NCBI GenBank assembly: GCA_037126765.1
Contig: JBBCBC010000021.1
Span: forward strand, 26,739,434 to 26,803,433
Direction of reading: 5' to 3'
Length of the DNA: 64,000 bases
From: Stenogyne calaminthoides
Lineage: Eukaryota; Streptophyta; Magnoliopsida; Lamiales; Lamiaceae
Shown here: piece by piece, positions 33,640-46,171 of the stretch
Layout: every line of letters begins with the position of its first letter
Numbering within the stretch: position 1 is the first letter of the stretch
Position numbers and translations under genes: made by a program
The notes under the pieces: generated by a model
Seen by the model: the letters and a program-made list of their open reading frames with translations, nothing else
What the model was told of the DNA's origin: nothing
Database searches by the model: none

Positions 33640-34587
33640 TTCAATAACATTTAGATCATCAAAATAAACTGAGATGATGCAAACACCACCCAATTATTTA
33701 TTCAGAGACACGCAAGGGAATGTTTCACTGTTTATTTATTCCTTCTTCGGGAGGAATTAACTAAGTCGATTGTGGAATATTTGACCCGAATGTTTTATGT
33801 CATATAATGACATCTTACATAGTACGATTCTCACCATTCCTCATTTGAGGAGTCTTATATCCATCAGAGATTCTTCATATAAATCTTGGCATCCATTGAC
33901 CTATACAAATATGCGGTTACAACGTTTATCAACTGCATTTATAAATTTAATTTTACTTACTGCCATAGATATTAAATAGCTGAACATTATTCCATACATA
34001 ATAGAAATATATATTTGATCAAATCAATATCGGGTCTCTGCAAAAACTTTTGAGCTACTAATCTCGCTTTGTACCTCATTACATTGTTATTCTAATTTCA
34101 TATATGTACAATTTCACATTTATATCCAACGGGGATAACATTTCCCGGTGTACGTACGATAAAGTCAAAGATATTTATTTTGTTTAGCGAGTTTAGCTCT
34201 GTTTCAATTGCTTCTTTCTATTTTACCTAGTTAAAGCTCTTCCGACACAACTATTGAATTAGGTACTGGATCCATATTTTTATTTGTAATAATAAGAGAA
34301 ATTGTGGCGGCAAATAAGTTGTCGACAATAGTGGTATCTCTTCTGTTTTTATAAAATCATATCAATTTCTATATTTACATCAACCCGATTCTCATCATTT
34401 CCCATAATATTTTGATCTAGTTGTTCAACAATCCTAGTATTCTTATTATTTTGTGCACGTGCTTATTTATTAGAATTTTCATCTTCGGGATGAATCCCTT
34501 TAAGAGACTTCAAGAGTGACTGAATACATTTTCTAGCTTTAGTAATTACCACATATTTATGTCTTACATAATAAGGGGTCCTTTACG
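33640..34587 (-). pseudogene. Copia COP-D reverse-transcriptase remnant
   Basis: With several frame changes, the minus strand reads RYKARLVAQKFLQRPDIDL (around 34040-34090), the conserved KARLVAxGFxQxxGIDY block of Copia reverse transcriptase. Further on it reads KHSGQIFHNRL (around 33750-33800), corresponding to the LKQSGRMWYNRL block. Upstream (34440-34490) is a charged linker rich in N, K and R. The catalytic YVDD motif was not found. It is old and broken. The integrase-to-RT linker continues beyond LINE-2 at 40856-41150. Confidence 0.65.
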
Positions 34588-34605
34588 CTTCTAGCATGTA
34601 GGGGC
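34588..34605. repeat. LINE-2 target-site duplication, left copy
   Basis: CTTCTAGCATGTAGGGGC is repeated as CTTCTGGCATGTAGGGGC at 40838-40855, an 18-bp duplication with one mismatch that brackets LINE-2. The target is the COP-D coding region. Confidence 0.9.
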
Positions 34606-34800
34606 GAATAACTAATCTATAAAAAGAAAAAAAAGAAAAAACCTAAAGCCATAAGTCCACAAGTCGGACCAGAGGTCGGGGCCCCAAAAACCTTCCCAAG
34701 GTAAAACCCTCCTTAGGGCAAAATCTCTGGGTAAGGGGAAAAGGTGACCCTTCTACAGAGAATTACCCCGCAGCGCGAAGGTAATCCCTAACAGAACAAG

Positions 34801-37800
34801 CTAAATACGAAAATAATCATGGTTCATATCATGAAATAAAACATCAGAAAGGAAATCCGGACAAGAACCGAACCAATCCTGAGAGACTCCCAACTTGAAG
34901 AGTCTGTCTGCGCCAGAATTACCCTCCCGGTATATATGGGTCACTCGAATGTTGAGAACATGACGAAAGTTCTCCACTTGATTCCAAAGGGCATAAACCT
35001 GCCAGGGGACTGTTGTCGGGCAGTCACAAATAGCACGGACAGCTAATTCGGAATCCATCTCAATCCAGAGATTAAACCACCCTTGCTCAGCTACGAAACG
35101 AATACCATGAAAGCAGGCAGCGAGCTCGGCCTCGAAGGGATATACCCAACCAGTAGGACAGAAGAAAACAACTACGAAGAAGCCCCTCGAGTTCCGAAAC
35201 AGACCTCCAATGTGCAGACGTCCTGGTGAACTAGAAGCACTACCGTCTGTGATAACCTTGTACCAACCAGGGTCAGGTGGGAGCCAACAGAAGCTTAAAG
35301 GAATACGAGGTGGCCGAGCGCAGCCACGAAGTCAGAGACGCCGAAGAATAGCAAGTTCCCGAACCTCAATACGCATGTGACTAACCTTGAAATCGTCAAT
35401 CTCATGAATAAGGATCAAGAGCAGAATCATGCATCTGTGATACGTAGGCCAAATATCCTGAAAGACAACCCGGTTCTGGGTCTGCCAGATTATCCAAACC
35501 AGTGTGATGAAGGCCAAACGCCAAATGCTGTGAACTTGCCTTCCAAACTAAACACGAGTAGCCTGCAGGAAGATGTCGAGAAAATCAATGGTATAATCCA
35601 GCTGAATATCAAAAATACGCGCGACCTCATCATAAAGTCGTATCATGATGGAGAAGTGGGCAAACAGATGCTCAAACTCGTCCGGGCCAGAGTTACAAAG
35701 GGGACAAATGGAAGGACCAACAATCCCAATACAAATAAGATCAGCCCCAGTCGGTAGCTTGCCCCAAATCGCGCGCCAAACCTTCATAGATCGACAAGGA
35801 GGAATAAAATTGCCCCAAATCCAAGAGGCCCACCTCACCCTAAGAGTGGAGTCCAGGACGAGAGAATATGCAGCCTTAGATGTGAGATTACCCGAAGTAG
35901 AGTCCACCCATATCCGTCTATCACCATGAAAAGAGACCAGGTACGAAGAATATCAACCACAATATCTGGGAACTGAAACGATGGGGAGTACACGTCGGGG
36001 AGAAATATCGAGCAAATATCAAGTCAGTACTCGGAGAGGCCCGACAAAGAATATCCCAAGCAAACATACATAAGAAAGACTCATTAGCCAATCGGATAGA
36101 GCGAATGCCCAACCCACCATGCGCAAGGGGCATGCAACACTTCGACTAAGAGACCTAAATGAAACCCTGTCAAGCAATATCCCTCGTCCAAAGAAAATTC
36201 CGCATCGCCTGTTCAAGTCGGCCAATAAAAGAGCGAGGCCAACGGTAAATCATCATCCAGTGAACAAGAAAAGAAGCAATAACACTGTTAATAAGACAAC
36301 GACGGCCATCAAAAGAAAGAGTTGAGCCTGTCCAACTGCAAAATTTGCTTATCACCAAATCATCAATATACTCCAAATGGGCCTTCTTAGGGGCGCCTCT
36401 AAAGATAGAAAACCCGAGATAGGTGAAAGACATATTCCCCTCAGCAATAGAGGTGTGCCTAGATAAAGCAACTCGAGTAGGATGTGGAACTTTATTACTG
36501 AAGAAAACCCGAGACTTAGAGGGGTTATAAATCTGTCTCGAAAGGCGACCATAGCTCTCCAAAATTTAGGCAAGATAAGTGCAGTTCCCCGGTGTTCCCC
36601 GCAAGAAAATCAGAATGTCATCCGCACAAAAGAGATACTGTGGAAGCTTCGGGTGCACCGTAAGGACCCCCGAGGCCACTGAATAATCCAGCAAACGAGC
36701 CAAAGCATCTTTAGCCACACAAAAAAGTAAAGGGGAGAGAGGATCACCCTGACGGACCCCCCGGCTGCAAGAGAAGTAGGAGAACCGTTAACCAGAATCA
36801 AGAGGCGCACTGAGTGGAGAATCACCGTGACTAGCGATGCAAAACGGTCAGAAAATCCTATCCGACGAATAACCTCAAGAAAGAAGGACAAAGATATGGT
36901 GTCAAAGGCCTTGGCAATGTCAATATTGACCGCCATATTACCTGTGGAACCCAGATCTAAACTATTAACAACATCAGAACACAAAGCAACACAAGTGTGA
37001 ATCCAACGACCAGGGATAAACCTGAATTGAGTCGTAGCCAAGCAGGAAGCAACAACTTTCCCAAGCCGGGTAGCAATGATCTTAGTAAAGATGAATAAAA
37101 AATTCCCCATCACAATGGGTCTATAATTTGAAATCTCCAGGGCATCATCCTTCTTAGGAATCAAACTAACTATGCTCGAACTAAAACCCGGTGGAAGGCT
37201 ATGATAAAGAAAGAAATGTAGCAGCCGCAATAACGTCTGCACCAATAATATCCCATGCCACATGGAAGAGATGCCCACTAAATCCGTCCGGTCCCGGTGA
37301 GCTATCCGGAGAGAGGTCAAAACCGCATCATGAATCTCCGTATCATTCGGGATAGCAGTAAGATAGTAATTATCTACATTGGAGATCGAGTGGAGAATGA
37401 TATCATCAAGAATAGAAAAATCATGACCACCAGGGTTCGGATCCTTAAAAAGATCAGTGTAGAAGGCCAAGATATGGTCACCAATAGCTGTAGAATCGTA
37501 CAAAAATTAACCTCCAACCAATAAAGCAGTTATTATATTCCTAGTCTTCTGAACACTATGAAGACGATGGAAAAAATAGGAATTTTGATCCCCATCATGT
37601 AGCCATTGTAAACGGTTCTTTTGATACCGCATAGTGTTATGTCAAAGAAGTAGCTTGTTCAGCTCAACTGACGCAAGTAGTTCCGCCTCAAACTTCTCCT
37701 CAGTGTCCCCATTCTGAGAAATGTCCGATTGGATATCCTCCAAAATGAGTGAGGCATGATCAATTTCAGCAAAGACGTTACCAAATGTCTCACGATTCCA

Positions 37801-38651
37801 AGTCTTAAGACGAGCCTTCAAGCAGCACAACTTGAAAACAGTACGGACAATAGGATCACCCAAAGTGGGTTGAGACCAAGAGCATCGAACCACTTCCAAA
37901 AAGTCCTCATGTAGCGTCTATATTTTCTGGAAACGGAAGGGTTTCTTGTGAGCCGCCGAACCAGAAGTCAATGACAGACAAAGTGGGTGATGATCAGAAC
38001 AAGTCGTGGAAGCACAATCAGATTAACTGAAGACCAGAGATCAAGGAAACGGCTATTGGCAACTGCTCGATCGAGCCTAGCCATCTCAAATGTGGTCAAT
38101 GAGAAACCAATGTGAATCGGGAACCAACCGAGTTAATATCCAAACACTCAGCACTCGAGAGGAAATCCCGAAAGTCAGACGCCGGATAAGTAGGTGTAGT
38201 ACCAGAAAGCCGTTCATGTGCCCCCAAAACAACATTAAAATTGCTAATAATGCAAAGAGGGGCAAATGGCAAAGATAGTAAATCAGCCCAAAGCATACGT
38301 CTATGTATGTAAGAGACATGAGCATGAACAAAACAGAGGATGTAACTAGTCGAGCTATCCAGGAAACGAATCACAACCATCTGGTCTGTGGAGAGCAGAA
38401 CAGTGACATGTGGAATAATGGAAGCATGACAAAAAAATCCAAATATTGGGGCGAAGAGGAGGAGAGCGCTCATTTTCATGCAAAAGACGAAGATCATACC
38501 GGTGTAAAAAGCGACGAGGAAGAGAAGAAGCACAAATCTTTGGTTCGTAAATGGCGACCCAAGAAGGGGTTTGAGTGCGGCATAAGTTCTTAAGGGAATT
38601 ACGTATGTTGTCATTCCCTAGTCCGCAAAGATTCCAAGAGAGAATATTCAT
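34801..38651 (-). pseudogene. LINE-2 ORF2: endonuclease, reverse transcriptase, zf-RVT, RNase H
   Basis: ATG 38651 starts MNILSWNLCGLGN, the endonuclease N-terminus. Further motifs are WVAIYEPKI (catalytic E) and CIISNFNVV, where GDFN should be, so the catalytic aspartate is lost. The reverse transcriptase (37503-36600) shows SLIPKKDDALEISNYRPI, FIPGRW, VNIDIAKAFD, a frame-shifted VRQGDPLSPL block and CADDILIFL in place of YADD. The thumb follows (36562-36170), then a zf-RVT module with CPLCNSGPDEFEHLFAHF (about 35700), then a plant-type RNase H tail (35058-34801, MDSELAVRAI and HIYREGNSGADRL). Frames change at least five times. Confidence 0.88.
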
Positions 38652-38679
38652 TGACAAACAGAAGAAGAGCCGTGCTTCG

Positions 38680-40676
38680 GCTGGCTGTTGTTCACATTCG
38701 GCGGCCCAAGAGCCAATGCGATTAAGCTTAGAAGAACCCAGGGGAGGCTGTACTTGAAAATTCTGTTGCGAAACCTCAGTAGTAGAGAGTACCTGTTGCT
38801 GAGCAACTTTAAGTTTGAGATGGTGTCGGGTATTGTAGTCACTACGCACCGGATTCTGTTTTGAACCACACTGAGTGGTAACCGTAGGAGAGGCGGTAGC
38901 CACCTGAATTTGAGAAGGCTAAGAGCCACGCTGAGTAGTTACTATAGGAGAGACGGTGATCGAGCCATCTTCGATGGCCTCTAAAGGCAGAGGCTCCTCC
39001 CCGAAGAGGTCATCGTCCTCAAAATTCGTGTCCCTTGTATCAGTGGAGAGCATACCAAAAAAAGGAGTAAGGTCGTGTACCACCAGTGCATTTGAAGCGT
39101 CAGGCGATGAGAGTCATTAAAATGAACTGAAATCACATCTTCCGGTGCCGGAATGAAGTTATCTTGAGTGTGCTCTGGAAGATGATACTTTGGTAGAGTA
39201 AATGATGGAAGGTACTTGGGGATCATATAAACCGGTTGCTCCTGGGATTGGGTAGTGTGAATGACTAAGGCAAGCTCACCCGGAGAGGTAGTTATAGGCT
39301 GGGTGGAGGTACCAGCCAAAGAGGTTGGGGGTTTCTGTATCCATTGAGGTTTGGACGGGTGGGAGGCATGGGGCTACGATACAGCTTTAGTAGCAGCTGA
39401 TGCAGGGCCGGGGCTTTGGGACCCTTCCGAGGACGTTTAAGATTTAAAGAGTAGCAGGAGTCAATGTCATGCCCAATGATATTACAATGAGTACACCAAT
39501 TCGGAGTACGTTCATAACCCACAGAGGCGATTCCACAGTAACCAGTACACTCATACATAATAGAATATTCACGTTCAGCTCTCAAATTAATTTCGATAAG
39601 CACACAAGCATAGTGGCAAAGTGAGCGATTACGAGTACGCTCATCAACCTGCAGGACCGGGCCGAGGGCCGAAGGAAGAAACCGGATAATAGGCTCATAG
39701 AAATACTCTACCGGGATTTCATATATGTGTATCCAAACAGGGACAATAGAGGATCGGACCTTATAAGGATTAAATTCAGGAGACCAACGTTGGATACGAA
39801 GTGTGCCAAAAGGGGAAATCAAGTTCGAGCCATAAAGATCTTATCACGTTCAGTGGTGTTTGGTATGTGAATGTGGAAATAACCACGTCCGAGAGGAGCC
39901 ATAGACCATGTAAATTCAAGTTTCCAAATATCTTGGAGTGTTCCCTTCAATGCCACCATATCAGGGGGCTTTTCCTTCGAAACGAACAACATTCGGCCAA
40001 TGAGAGTGGTTGAATTCTCTCTAACGCCGAGTTCGTGAAGAGTATTATCAATAGTCACAGAAAGGTGCGCACCCTTACGAACCGGGGCAACTGTGCGCGG
40101 GCTGCAAAATAAGGGAACCAATAGTACCCATATTCGTGACATTAAGATTAGGATGATAGGGGGGAAATTAATACCCATATGCTATGCAACTGAGGATGTT
40201 GCACAGAGTCCATTGTCCAACGCCGACGAGTGTAAGCCCTCGTACGCACCAAATTTGATACCTTGTGCCGGATCATGCGAGACCTGCAAAGGGAGTGAAG
40301 GACGAGTAGAGTCCGTCGTAAGTGAATATGTATGAGAAGCAGAAGGAGTAGAAATAATACCCTAATGGCTAAAAAACGGTGGGTCACCGATCCCGGTAAT
40401 GAGTGAGCCAGGGTTTGCATATTCTGCCAATTGTGAAACCCTAAAACAAAAATTGGGCAACGAAGCCGTAGGGCAATCAGAGAGAGGCAGGTGCAATGTA
40501 GATTGACTGGTATCATGCGTTGCAGATTGAGGATGAGTTGTACGATCATGAGGGAAAGGCACCGGTGTTGATCTCGTAGCCTCCTTGTGACGCAAAAAAT
40601 CTCAGAATTCCGGTAGATCAGCGAGAATCTCGAAACGGATTTGGGAAACAAGATCCGCACGTAGTTGTGTAAACAT
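38680..40676 (-). pseudogene. LINE-2 ORF1: DUF4283-type RNA-binding protein
   Basis: ATG 40676 opens MFTQLRADLVSQ, soon broken by a stop. A DUF4283-like domain is seen in 40178-39819 (LIGRMLFVSKEKPPD, then LQDIWKLEFTW and GYFHIHIPN) and continues in 39822-39292 as WSPEFNPYKVRSSIVPVWIH. It ends in a CCHC knuckle, CTHCNIIGHDIDSC, at about 39460. A proline- and serine-rich tail follows to about 38930. This is the nucleic-acid chaperone or RNA-binding protein of plant L1 elements. Frameshifts near 40150, 39820 and 39310 inactivate it. Confidence 0.8.
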
Positions 40677-40855
40677 TATGTACAAGAATAGAGCGAAGAG
40701 CAATCAGATAGAGCTGTGATCGGAGAAAGAAGAGACGATCGCCGGGAAATCGCACGCAGTGGTCGTGAAATCACACATAGTTCCTTTCTTAAGGACTTTT
40801 GAACTAAAATAAAAACTTTTAAATTTGAAGATTTTTCCTTCTGGCATGTAGGGGC

Positions 40856-41150
40856 ATTAACATATATATTTGTCTAAAATTGACACATTTACTCTTTGTG
40901 GTGCATTTGCAACAAGTATATGTGTTTTAGTCAGTTCTTTATCATTAGTAAATTAATCTGGCAGATCACTTGCTAAATATTGCAAGTTAATTATCTTTTC
41001 AACTTTCAGTTCAATTTGACTAGTGCATAGATTTAAATATTGAAGATCTTTTACATTCCACTAATTTTTTTGGCATTAATTTTATTTTTTGGATTCTTAT
41101 CTCCCCCTAATACCGAGAAATAATCTAAATTAAACGTGTAGTCAACCAAG
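40856..41150 (-). pseudogene. Copia COP-D integrase-to-RT linker remnant
   Basis: The minus strand, with stops, reads GGDKNPKNKINAK, then a region comparable to QCELEVQKIIHLQNIANQLP of Copia polyproteins, then LTKTHILVANAPQRVNV, matching the common KSHIPAVNAPERV block before reverse transcriptase. It continues at 34587 on the other side of LINE-2, which shows that LINE-2 inserted into this Copia body. Confidence 0.6.
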
Positions 41151-41369
41151 TGGACTGTAAATTGAGTTACAGAGTGGTGGTGATATGAAAATATATTCTG
41201 CATAATTAATATCAGCAGATGAGAAATGTTTGGTTCTCACACACTACCTATAAAGAAGGACAATCATGTTGTGCTTTTATTATCAAGAAATAAGAAAGAT
41301 GAACAACCTACATATTTTTGTTTAGGGAATTGATTGCAAGTAGTCCGTCATTGATGGAAAGTGAAATAT

Positions 41370-42048
41370 ATTGATGGATTTGAAGCCCATGGAAGGGATG
41401 TAATTTGATAGTGTAGATATTGCTTGGAATTTTTGGGTTGATTATAGTAAGATAAATAGATTTGGAGCTAGAAAACAATACATCAATGGAATAAAGAAGG
41501 ATGATTCTATTGCTTCATGTAAGTTTATTTGCTTCAAAGAAGGTCGTAAGGAAGATGAAAAAAGAGATTGTTAAATGATGAATCATCAACAACAAATTAG
41601 ATCCATTTATAAAAATAAGGGTATTACCAATGTAGATCAATAAAAAACTTAGGAATTATGAATTTGTTGAAGAGCGAAATCATGAACTTCAACCCAGAGA
41701 GATAGTTCACATATTGACTTCTCGAAAGTTATCGAAAGTTCAAGTTCAAGTGATTGATTTGAAAGATGATTTGGGTCTTCATTAACTAGATACATTTCAG
41801 TTGATGAGTAGACTTGTAGAAGGATCTTAGATATACTCGTTTTTTATCAAAAGAATTATCTTCGAACAAAAAGACAAATAAGTTTAATATATAGGGAAAC
41901 AGGATGTTTGTTGCCATATTTTCAGCGACATTTGTTGAAAAATATATCATTTTTATGTAGTTGTCAAATTTTTTGGAAAAATATAAAACATGTGTTTTGT
42001 TTAGAAGCTAGAATGATAATTGATTACGAATATCTCAGTGATTTGATT
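41370..42048 (+). pseudogene. FAR1/FHY3-related (MULE-derived) gene fragment
   Basis: With stops and frameshifts, the + strand reads FDSVDIAWNFWVDYSKINRF, then KKDDSIASCKFICFKEGRKE, then YEFVEERNHEL. This is the order of the FAR1 DNA-binding domain, including its C-x-C-H type zinc-binding block. Later (41908 on) it reads LPYFQRHLLKN and EARMIIDYEYLSDLIC, matching the start of the MULE transposase-like domain (WADARM and FGDVV in relatives). It stops exactly where the SRV-A LTR begins at 42049. FAR1-related proteins are domesticated Mutator-like transposases acting in light signalling. This copy is dead. Whether it came from a host gene or a FAR1-type MULE cannot be told. Confidence 0.75.
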
Positions 42049-43481
42049 TGTTGGGAAATTTATTTAGTTTTGATGAAAGCTACAAAACAGGTGTAATAGG
42101 ACTAGTCAGAAACTGTTAGCTGACTGATGATCTAGAGTTAGGACTAAGTTGACCAGTTGATAATTATTGTATAAAGCAACTGATGTAAAGATAGATAGAT
42201 CACACATTGAGGGGGAACTCAATGTGAGTAGTCTTCAGTTTAGAAGATCAGAGATGAAGATTAGAACAGACCTGAAGACATGATGAAGAAGACAACAAAC
42301 AGAAGACCATATTATTCTACATCAGAAGAAGTCAGTAAGTTGAGCTAAGACAACTTACATCTGATGACTTCGAGAAAGGCAGACCAGTTTCTACTGATCT
42401 GATCAGTTCAGAAGGTTAGTTCAAGAAGAAACAACCTACGTTAAACAAGTCGAACAAACATCAAGAATGGAGTGCTGCAATGAAGGATCGACACGCGTGT
42501 ACGAAACTAATAAGGTTCAGGGTATGAAAGGCTTAAATCTCAACGGCTAGAAAGGACAATTGCTCGCTTTCGGCGATTCCGGTTCTGAAGAACATCTAAT
42601 CACCCCTGCAAACCTACCTAAAATAGACCTAGATTCAAATTTCTCTCCAACGGCTCTTTGATTCAAGGCTTATATATATGGGATCATACATTCATAGTAA
42701 GGTTACGGAAACTTTACACAAGCTCAAGCTATCAAGATTTCCGCACGAAGAACACAAATTCAAGATTTATTCTTAAGTGTTCATCCCATTGTTCTTAGCA
42801 TATAATACTTATCCTCTAGCTTTAGGCTACTTAGAAGATAGGATAGTATTCCAGTTGGAACATTACAAATCTTATACCCAAACAAAAGTTAGGTTAAGGT
42901 TGTTATAGCAAGATTTCAGTCTAGGGTTTCTAGATCTGATTTCTGGGATTGGTTGAGTGAGAACTCGTGAAACATCTGTTGGTTGTACTGTGTTGGACTA
43001 ACACATTAAACTAAGTCCAGTTGGTTAAGTTGGTGCCCCTGCTGATAGGGAAGAGTGGACGTAGGATAAGTTGTCCGAACCACTATAAATCTATGTGCCT
43101 TTATCTTGCTTTACACTCAACTGCACACTACTTGTTATTTGCATGCATATTTTGAATCTGTTTCAGATTAGCATCAAGCTACTGAATTGATCAGCTTGAC
43201 ACTTTAGTCATCTGATCTAAAACAGATTACACAGAAATCTGATTGAGTAAAACTGGTTTTCACACGGGTTACCTAATCTTCCGCACCATCAGTTAAACTG
43301 ATAGACGTCGAACTGATCTGCCTCTGTGCAATCAGTAAGTCGGATATCAGTCCATACTGATCCATTCTGCACTCTGATCAGGCTTACCTGCAAACCACAC
43401 CTGATCCACGAAAAGTTTTAGAAGTTTATTCACCCCTCCCCTCTAGACTTCTACCCTCACTAAACCCGTTCAGGACCTACA
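42049..43481 (+). repeat. 5' LTR of SRV-A
   Basis: 1,433 bp beginning TGTTGGGAAATTTATT and ending CCTACA, alignable throughout with the SRV-L LTR at 479-1958. It has a TATA-like TATATATA at about 42671-42679. The five bases before it, TGATT (42044-42048), are the expected target-duplication copy. The partner should lie beyond the window. Confidence 0.9.
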
Positions 43482-43483
43482 AG

Positions 43484-43495
43484 TGGTATTAGAGC
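43484..43495 (+). other. SRV-A primer-binding site
   Basis: TGGTATTAGAGC begins two bases after the LTR. It matches the initiator tRNA-Met complement TGGTATCAGAGC with one change (T for C). Confidence 0.85.
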
Positions 43496-43616
43496 AGTGG
43501 TTCTTCCGACCACTGGCTTTGAATATCATCGGTTCTTGAGGAAGAACCTTTGTGGTCACTTGAACTGATCTTTGAAAACTGTTTTAAAACTCATACTTTA
43601 CAAAATCACCACAAGC

Positions 43617-46171
43617 ATGGATAACACTTCAGGAATCCATCATAATTTACCCATGTTTTCGGTTGATGAGTATGCAGATTGGTCTATCGACATGAGAGAC
43701 CATCTGGGAGTGATAAGAAACAGAATGAATGAGATTCTTGAGATAGGAATGATTATCATCTATCACTATATCCCAGCTGAAGCAGGAGATTCTACTCAAC
43801 CAGTTGGAGCAAGAATCAGAAAGAGTCCTTCTCTGATGGATGCAGATGGGAGGAAATTGTCAAATCTGGATACTGTTGCTAGACATCTCATCATGAAAAC
43901 CATGGATGCTACTACACAAGAGAAAGTAAAGTACCTGAAGACAGCTAAGGAAGTTTGGGATACACTTGCTGAAATCTGCAGAGGAAATGAACAGATTAAG
44001 GACAACAGATTGCAAGCTGAACTGGTGATATTTGAGAAACTCAAGATGCTACCAAATGAAACAGTTGATCAATTTGATGGAAGGATCACTCGTGGAGTCA
44101 ACCGACTTCGTGATCTAGGATGCGTAATGTCAAACAAAGATATCAACTACAAGATTCTCAGATCGCTGACCAAGAAATGGGATACCAAGGTGACCGTGAT
44201 TATGGATTTTCAAGATATAGCTACTATGAAGCCGAATGATTTAATCTTCAGTTTGAAAGCCCATGAGTTCGGCCTAATTAAGAGAGGACAAGGATCAGAT
44301 GATGTCCCTGCTGAAGCTGCTGCAAATTCTACTAAATCTGTTGCATCCCAGGCAACCAGTAGCAGTTCTCAAATTGTTGAACCAGTTGGAAACATCATCA
44401 GCCAGGCTGAACAGATTTGCACTACTAACGAGAAAACTTGAACGAACAAATGTTCAGATGGGCAAGTACAGAAAGTTTTACGATGACTATCGACGAAGTA
44501 GAGGAAGAGATCAAAGATCTTCTGACAGATCACAAGAAAGGTATCGTTCTTCAGATGATAGGGATAACAGAAGAGATGAACGAAAAGACGATCACAGAGA
44601 TGAAAAGAAAGATGATCGTAGAGAGGATTGCAGAGAAACCAGACGAGATGAGAGAGGTTCTGATTACAGACAAGGTGGAAAATCTCTTAACAGATCTTAC
44701 AGAAGAAATGATTCTCCCAACAGAGGTAGTTCTGGAGATTCAAGGATTTGCTACAATTGTCAGAAACTAGGTCACTACAGTGCTGATTGCCCCGACCTGA
44801 CTCCCAAGGAAAGAGAGGAAAAGCGGAACAGAAGAGAACAAAGGTTCTGAGACAGAAAAGCAATGGTTGCCGACACATATGGCATTGTTGATTCCTATCT
44901 GCCTTCAGATAACTCAGGCTACTCATCTGTTGAAGATTTCTGTCTGATTACCACCAACTGATGATGTCGATGATATGAACTTCTCATCTGATGACGACAT
45001 ATGTCTTATGGCCAGAGAAGCAGATCAATCTGAGGTAATCTTTAAACATTCTGTGGTTCCCTGTTCTACACTTGTTGTGCTGAGCACATCTACTGGAGAG
45101 ATTAACTTGCAGGTCTACAATGACCAATTGCTTGATGATCTCTCTAATGCAATAGATACTTATACACATATGAAAGTTGAGAACGATATCCTAAGGGCTG
45201 AGAATATCTAGCTTGTCAAGGAAATTGAGGCAAGTAAAGCAGCTGAACTAAAATCAGCTGAAACTGTTCAGAAGATGACAACAGAACTGAAGTTTTTGAA
45301 AATCAGTACTACTGATCAGGGAAAGCTGATTAAAGAACAACTGGCTCTCAATGAACAACAAGCTGGAGAACTCAAAGTCCTTTAGGCTAAGTTTAATGAA
45401 CTCTTCCGAATGCATGAGAATCTGAAAACTACTGAGGACAGTTTGCGTAAGAAAATAGAGGTTTTCACGAAATCATCTAAGACCGTTCAAGATCTGAACA
45501 ACTATTTTCGTACGCCAACTGATAAGAAGGGAATTGGGTATGATAACCCTTCTGGATCCTCAAAAGCCCCGTCTGGTTCACATCAAAAAAGTGTAACCTA
45601 ATGAGTTTCTGATCAAGATACACGAAAAGCCAAATCTGTATCAGATAAGGGAAAAGGATCAGCTGATCAGGCAAGGCGAGTGCCGGATCAGAAAGGGAAC
45701 AAAAATGGACCTCAGCTGATCAGACATCAGCCGAGGGATCAACAGAAGAATCTTGTTCTTCTGAAGAGACCTCAGCCAACTCAGCAGAGTAGGCCTCAGC
45801 CTGGACCATCTCGCGAGGGACAGTCTCAGTTGAAGTCAACTCAATCCAAGCTACCTAACAAGCAAGCTAAGGGTAAACTGCTAAAACCATCTATGTCAAA
45901 GAAATATGAATCTTTTAATGGTAGCAGTCATACCTATCCTTACAATTAGAAACCTAGGGCTGCTGCACCTGAGCCCCACTGGATTAAAAAAAGACAAATA
46001 TCAATGAAAAATCCCAAGTTCTCTGATTCATCTAAGGCTCACACTGATAATCATACTAACCGGATTGCATATGAAGAGACGTATGATTATATAGATGTTT
46101 ATGGGAGACAAATCAAGCCCTCTGTTTTCAACAAGGGTGCCAGATTTTTGTGGATCCAGAAAGGTACTTCT
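43617..46171 (+). pseudogene. SRV-A gag, with coiled-coil tail
   Basis: ATG 43617 opens MDNTSGIHHNLPMFSVDEYA, the gag capsid start, continuing with WDTLAEICRGNEQIK and FDGRITRGVNRLRDLG to a frameshift near 44430. In the next frame comes an arginine/aspartate-rich linker (44480-44720) and a CCHC knuckle, CYNCQKLGHYSADC (44750-44792). Stops at about 44850, 45211, 45383 and 45600 then break a long acidic coiled-coil tail (DDICLMAREADQ, KVENDILRAENI, LKTTEDSLRKKIEVF). NYFRTPTDKKGIGYDNPSGS and DVYGRQIKP follow before COP-B cuts it at 46172. SRV-C shares the last two blocks. It assembled the virus-like particle. It is inactive here. Confidence 0.85.
46167..46171. repeat. Target-site duplication of COP-B, left copy (CTTCT)
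   Basis: CTTCT precedes the TGTTGGAA end of COP-B and recurs at 55236-55240 right after its CTAACA end. Confidence 0.95.

Larger units (their letters stand above)
34606..40837 (-). mobile_element. LINE-2: L1-type non-LTR retrotransposon inserted in COP-D
   Basis: 6.2 kb on the minus strand, bounded by an 18-bp target duplication. It has ORF1 (from ATG 40676), ORF2 (from ATG 38651) and a 3' UTR (34800-34640). It appears near full length at the 5' end, with about 160 bp of leader before ORF1. The 3' end is odd: instead of a poly-A tail the minus strand ends in a T-rich run (TTTTTTCTTTTTTTTCTTTT) and about 17 further bases. Many stops and frameshifts make it inactive. Confidence 0.88.

Noticed and set aside
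44438..44770. 110-codon + ORF overlapping the SRV-A gag
   Set aside because: It is an alternative frame of the charged linker; the CCHC knuckle lies in the other frame.
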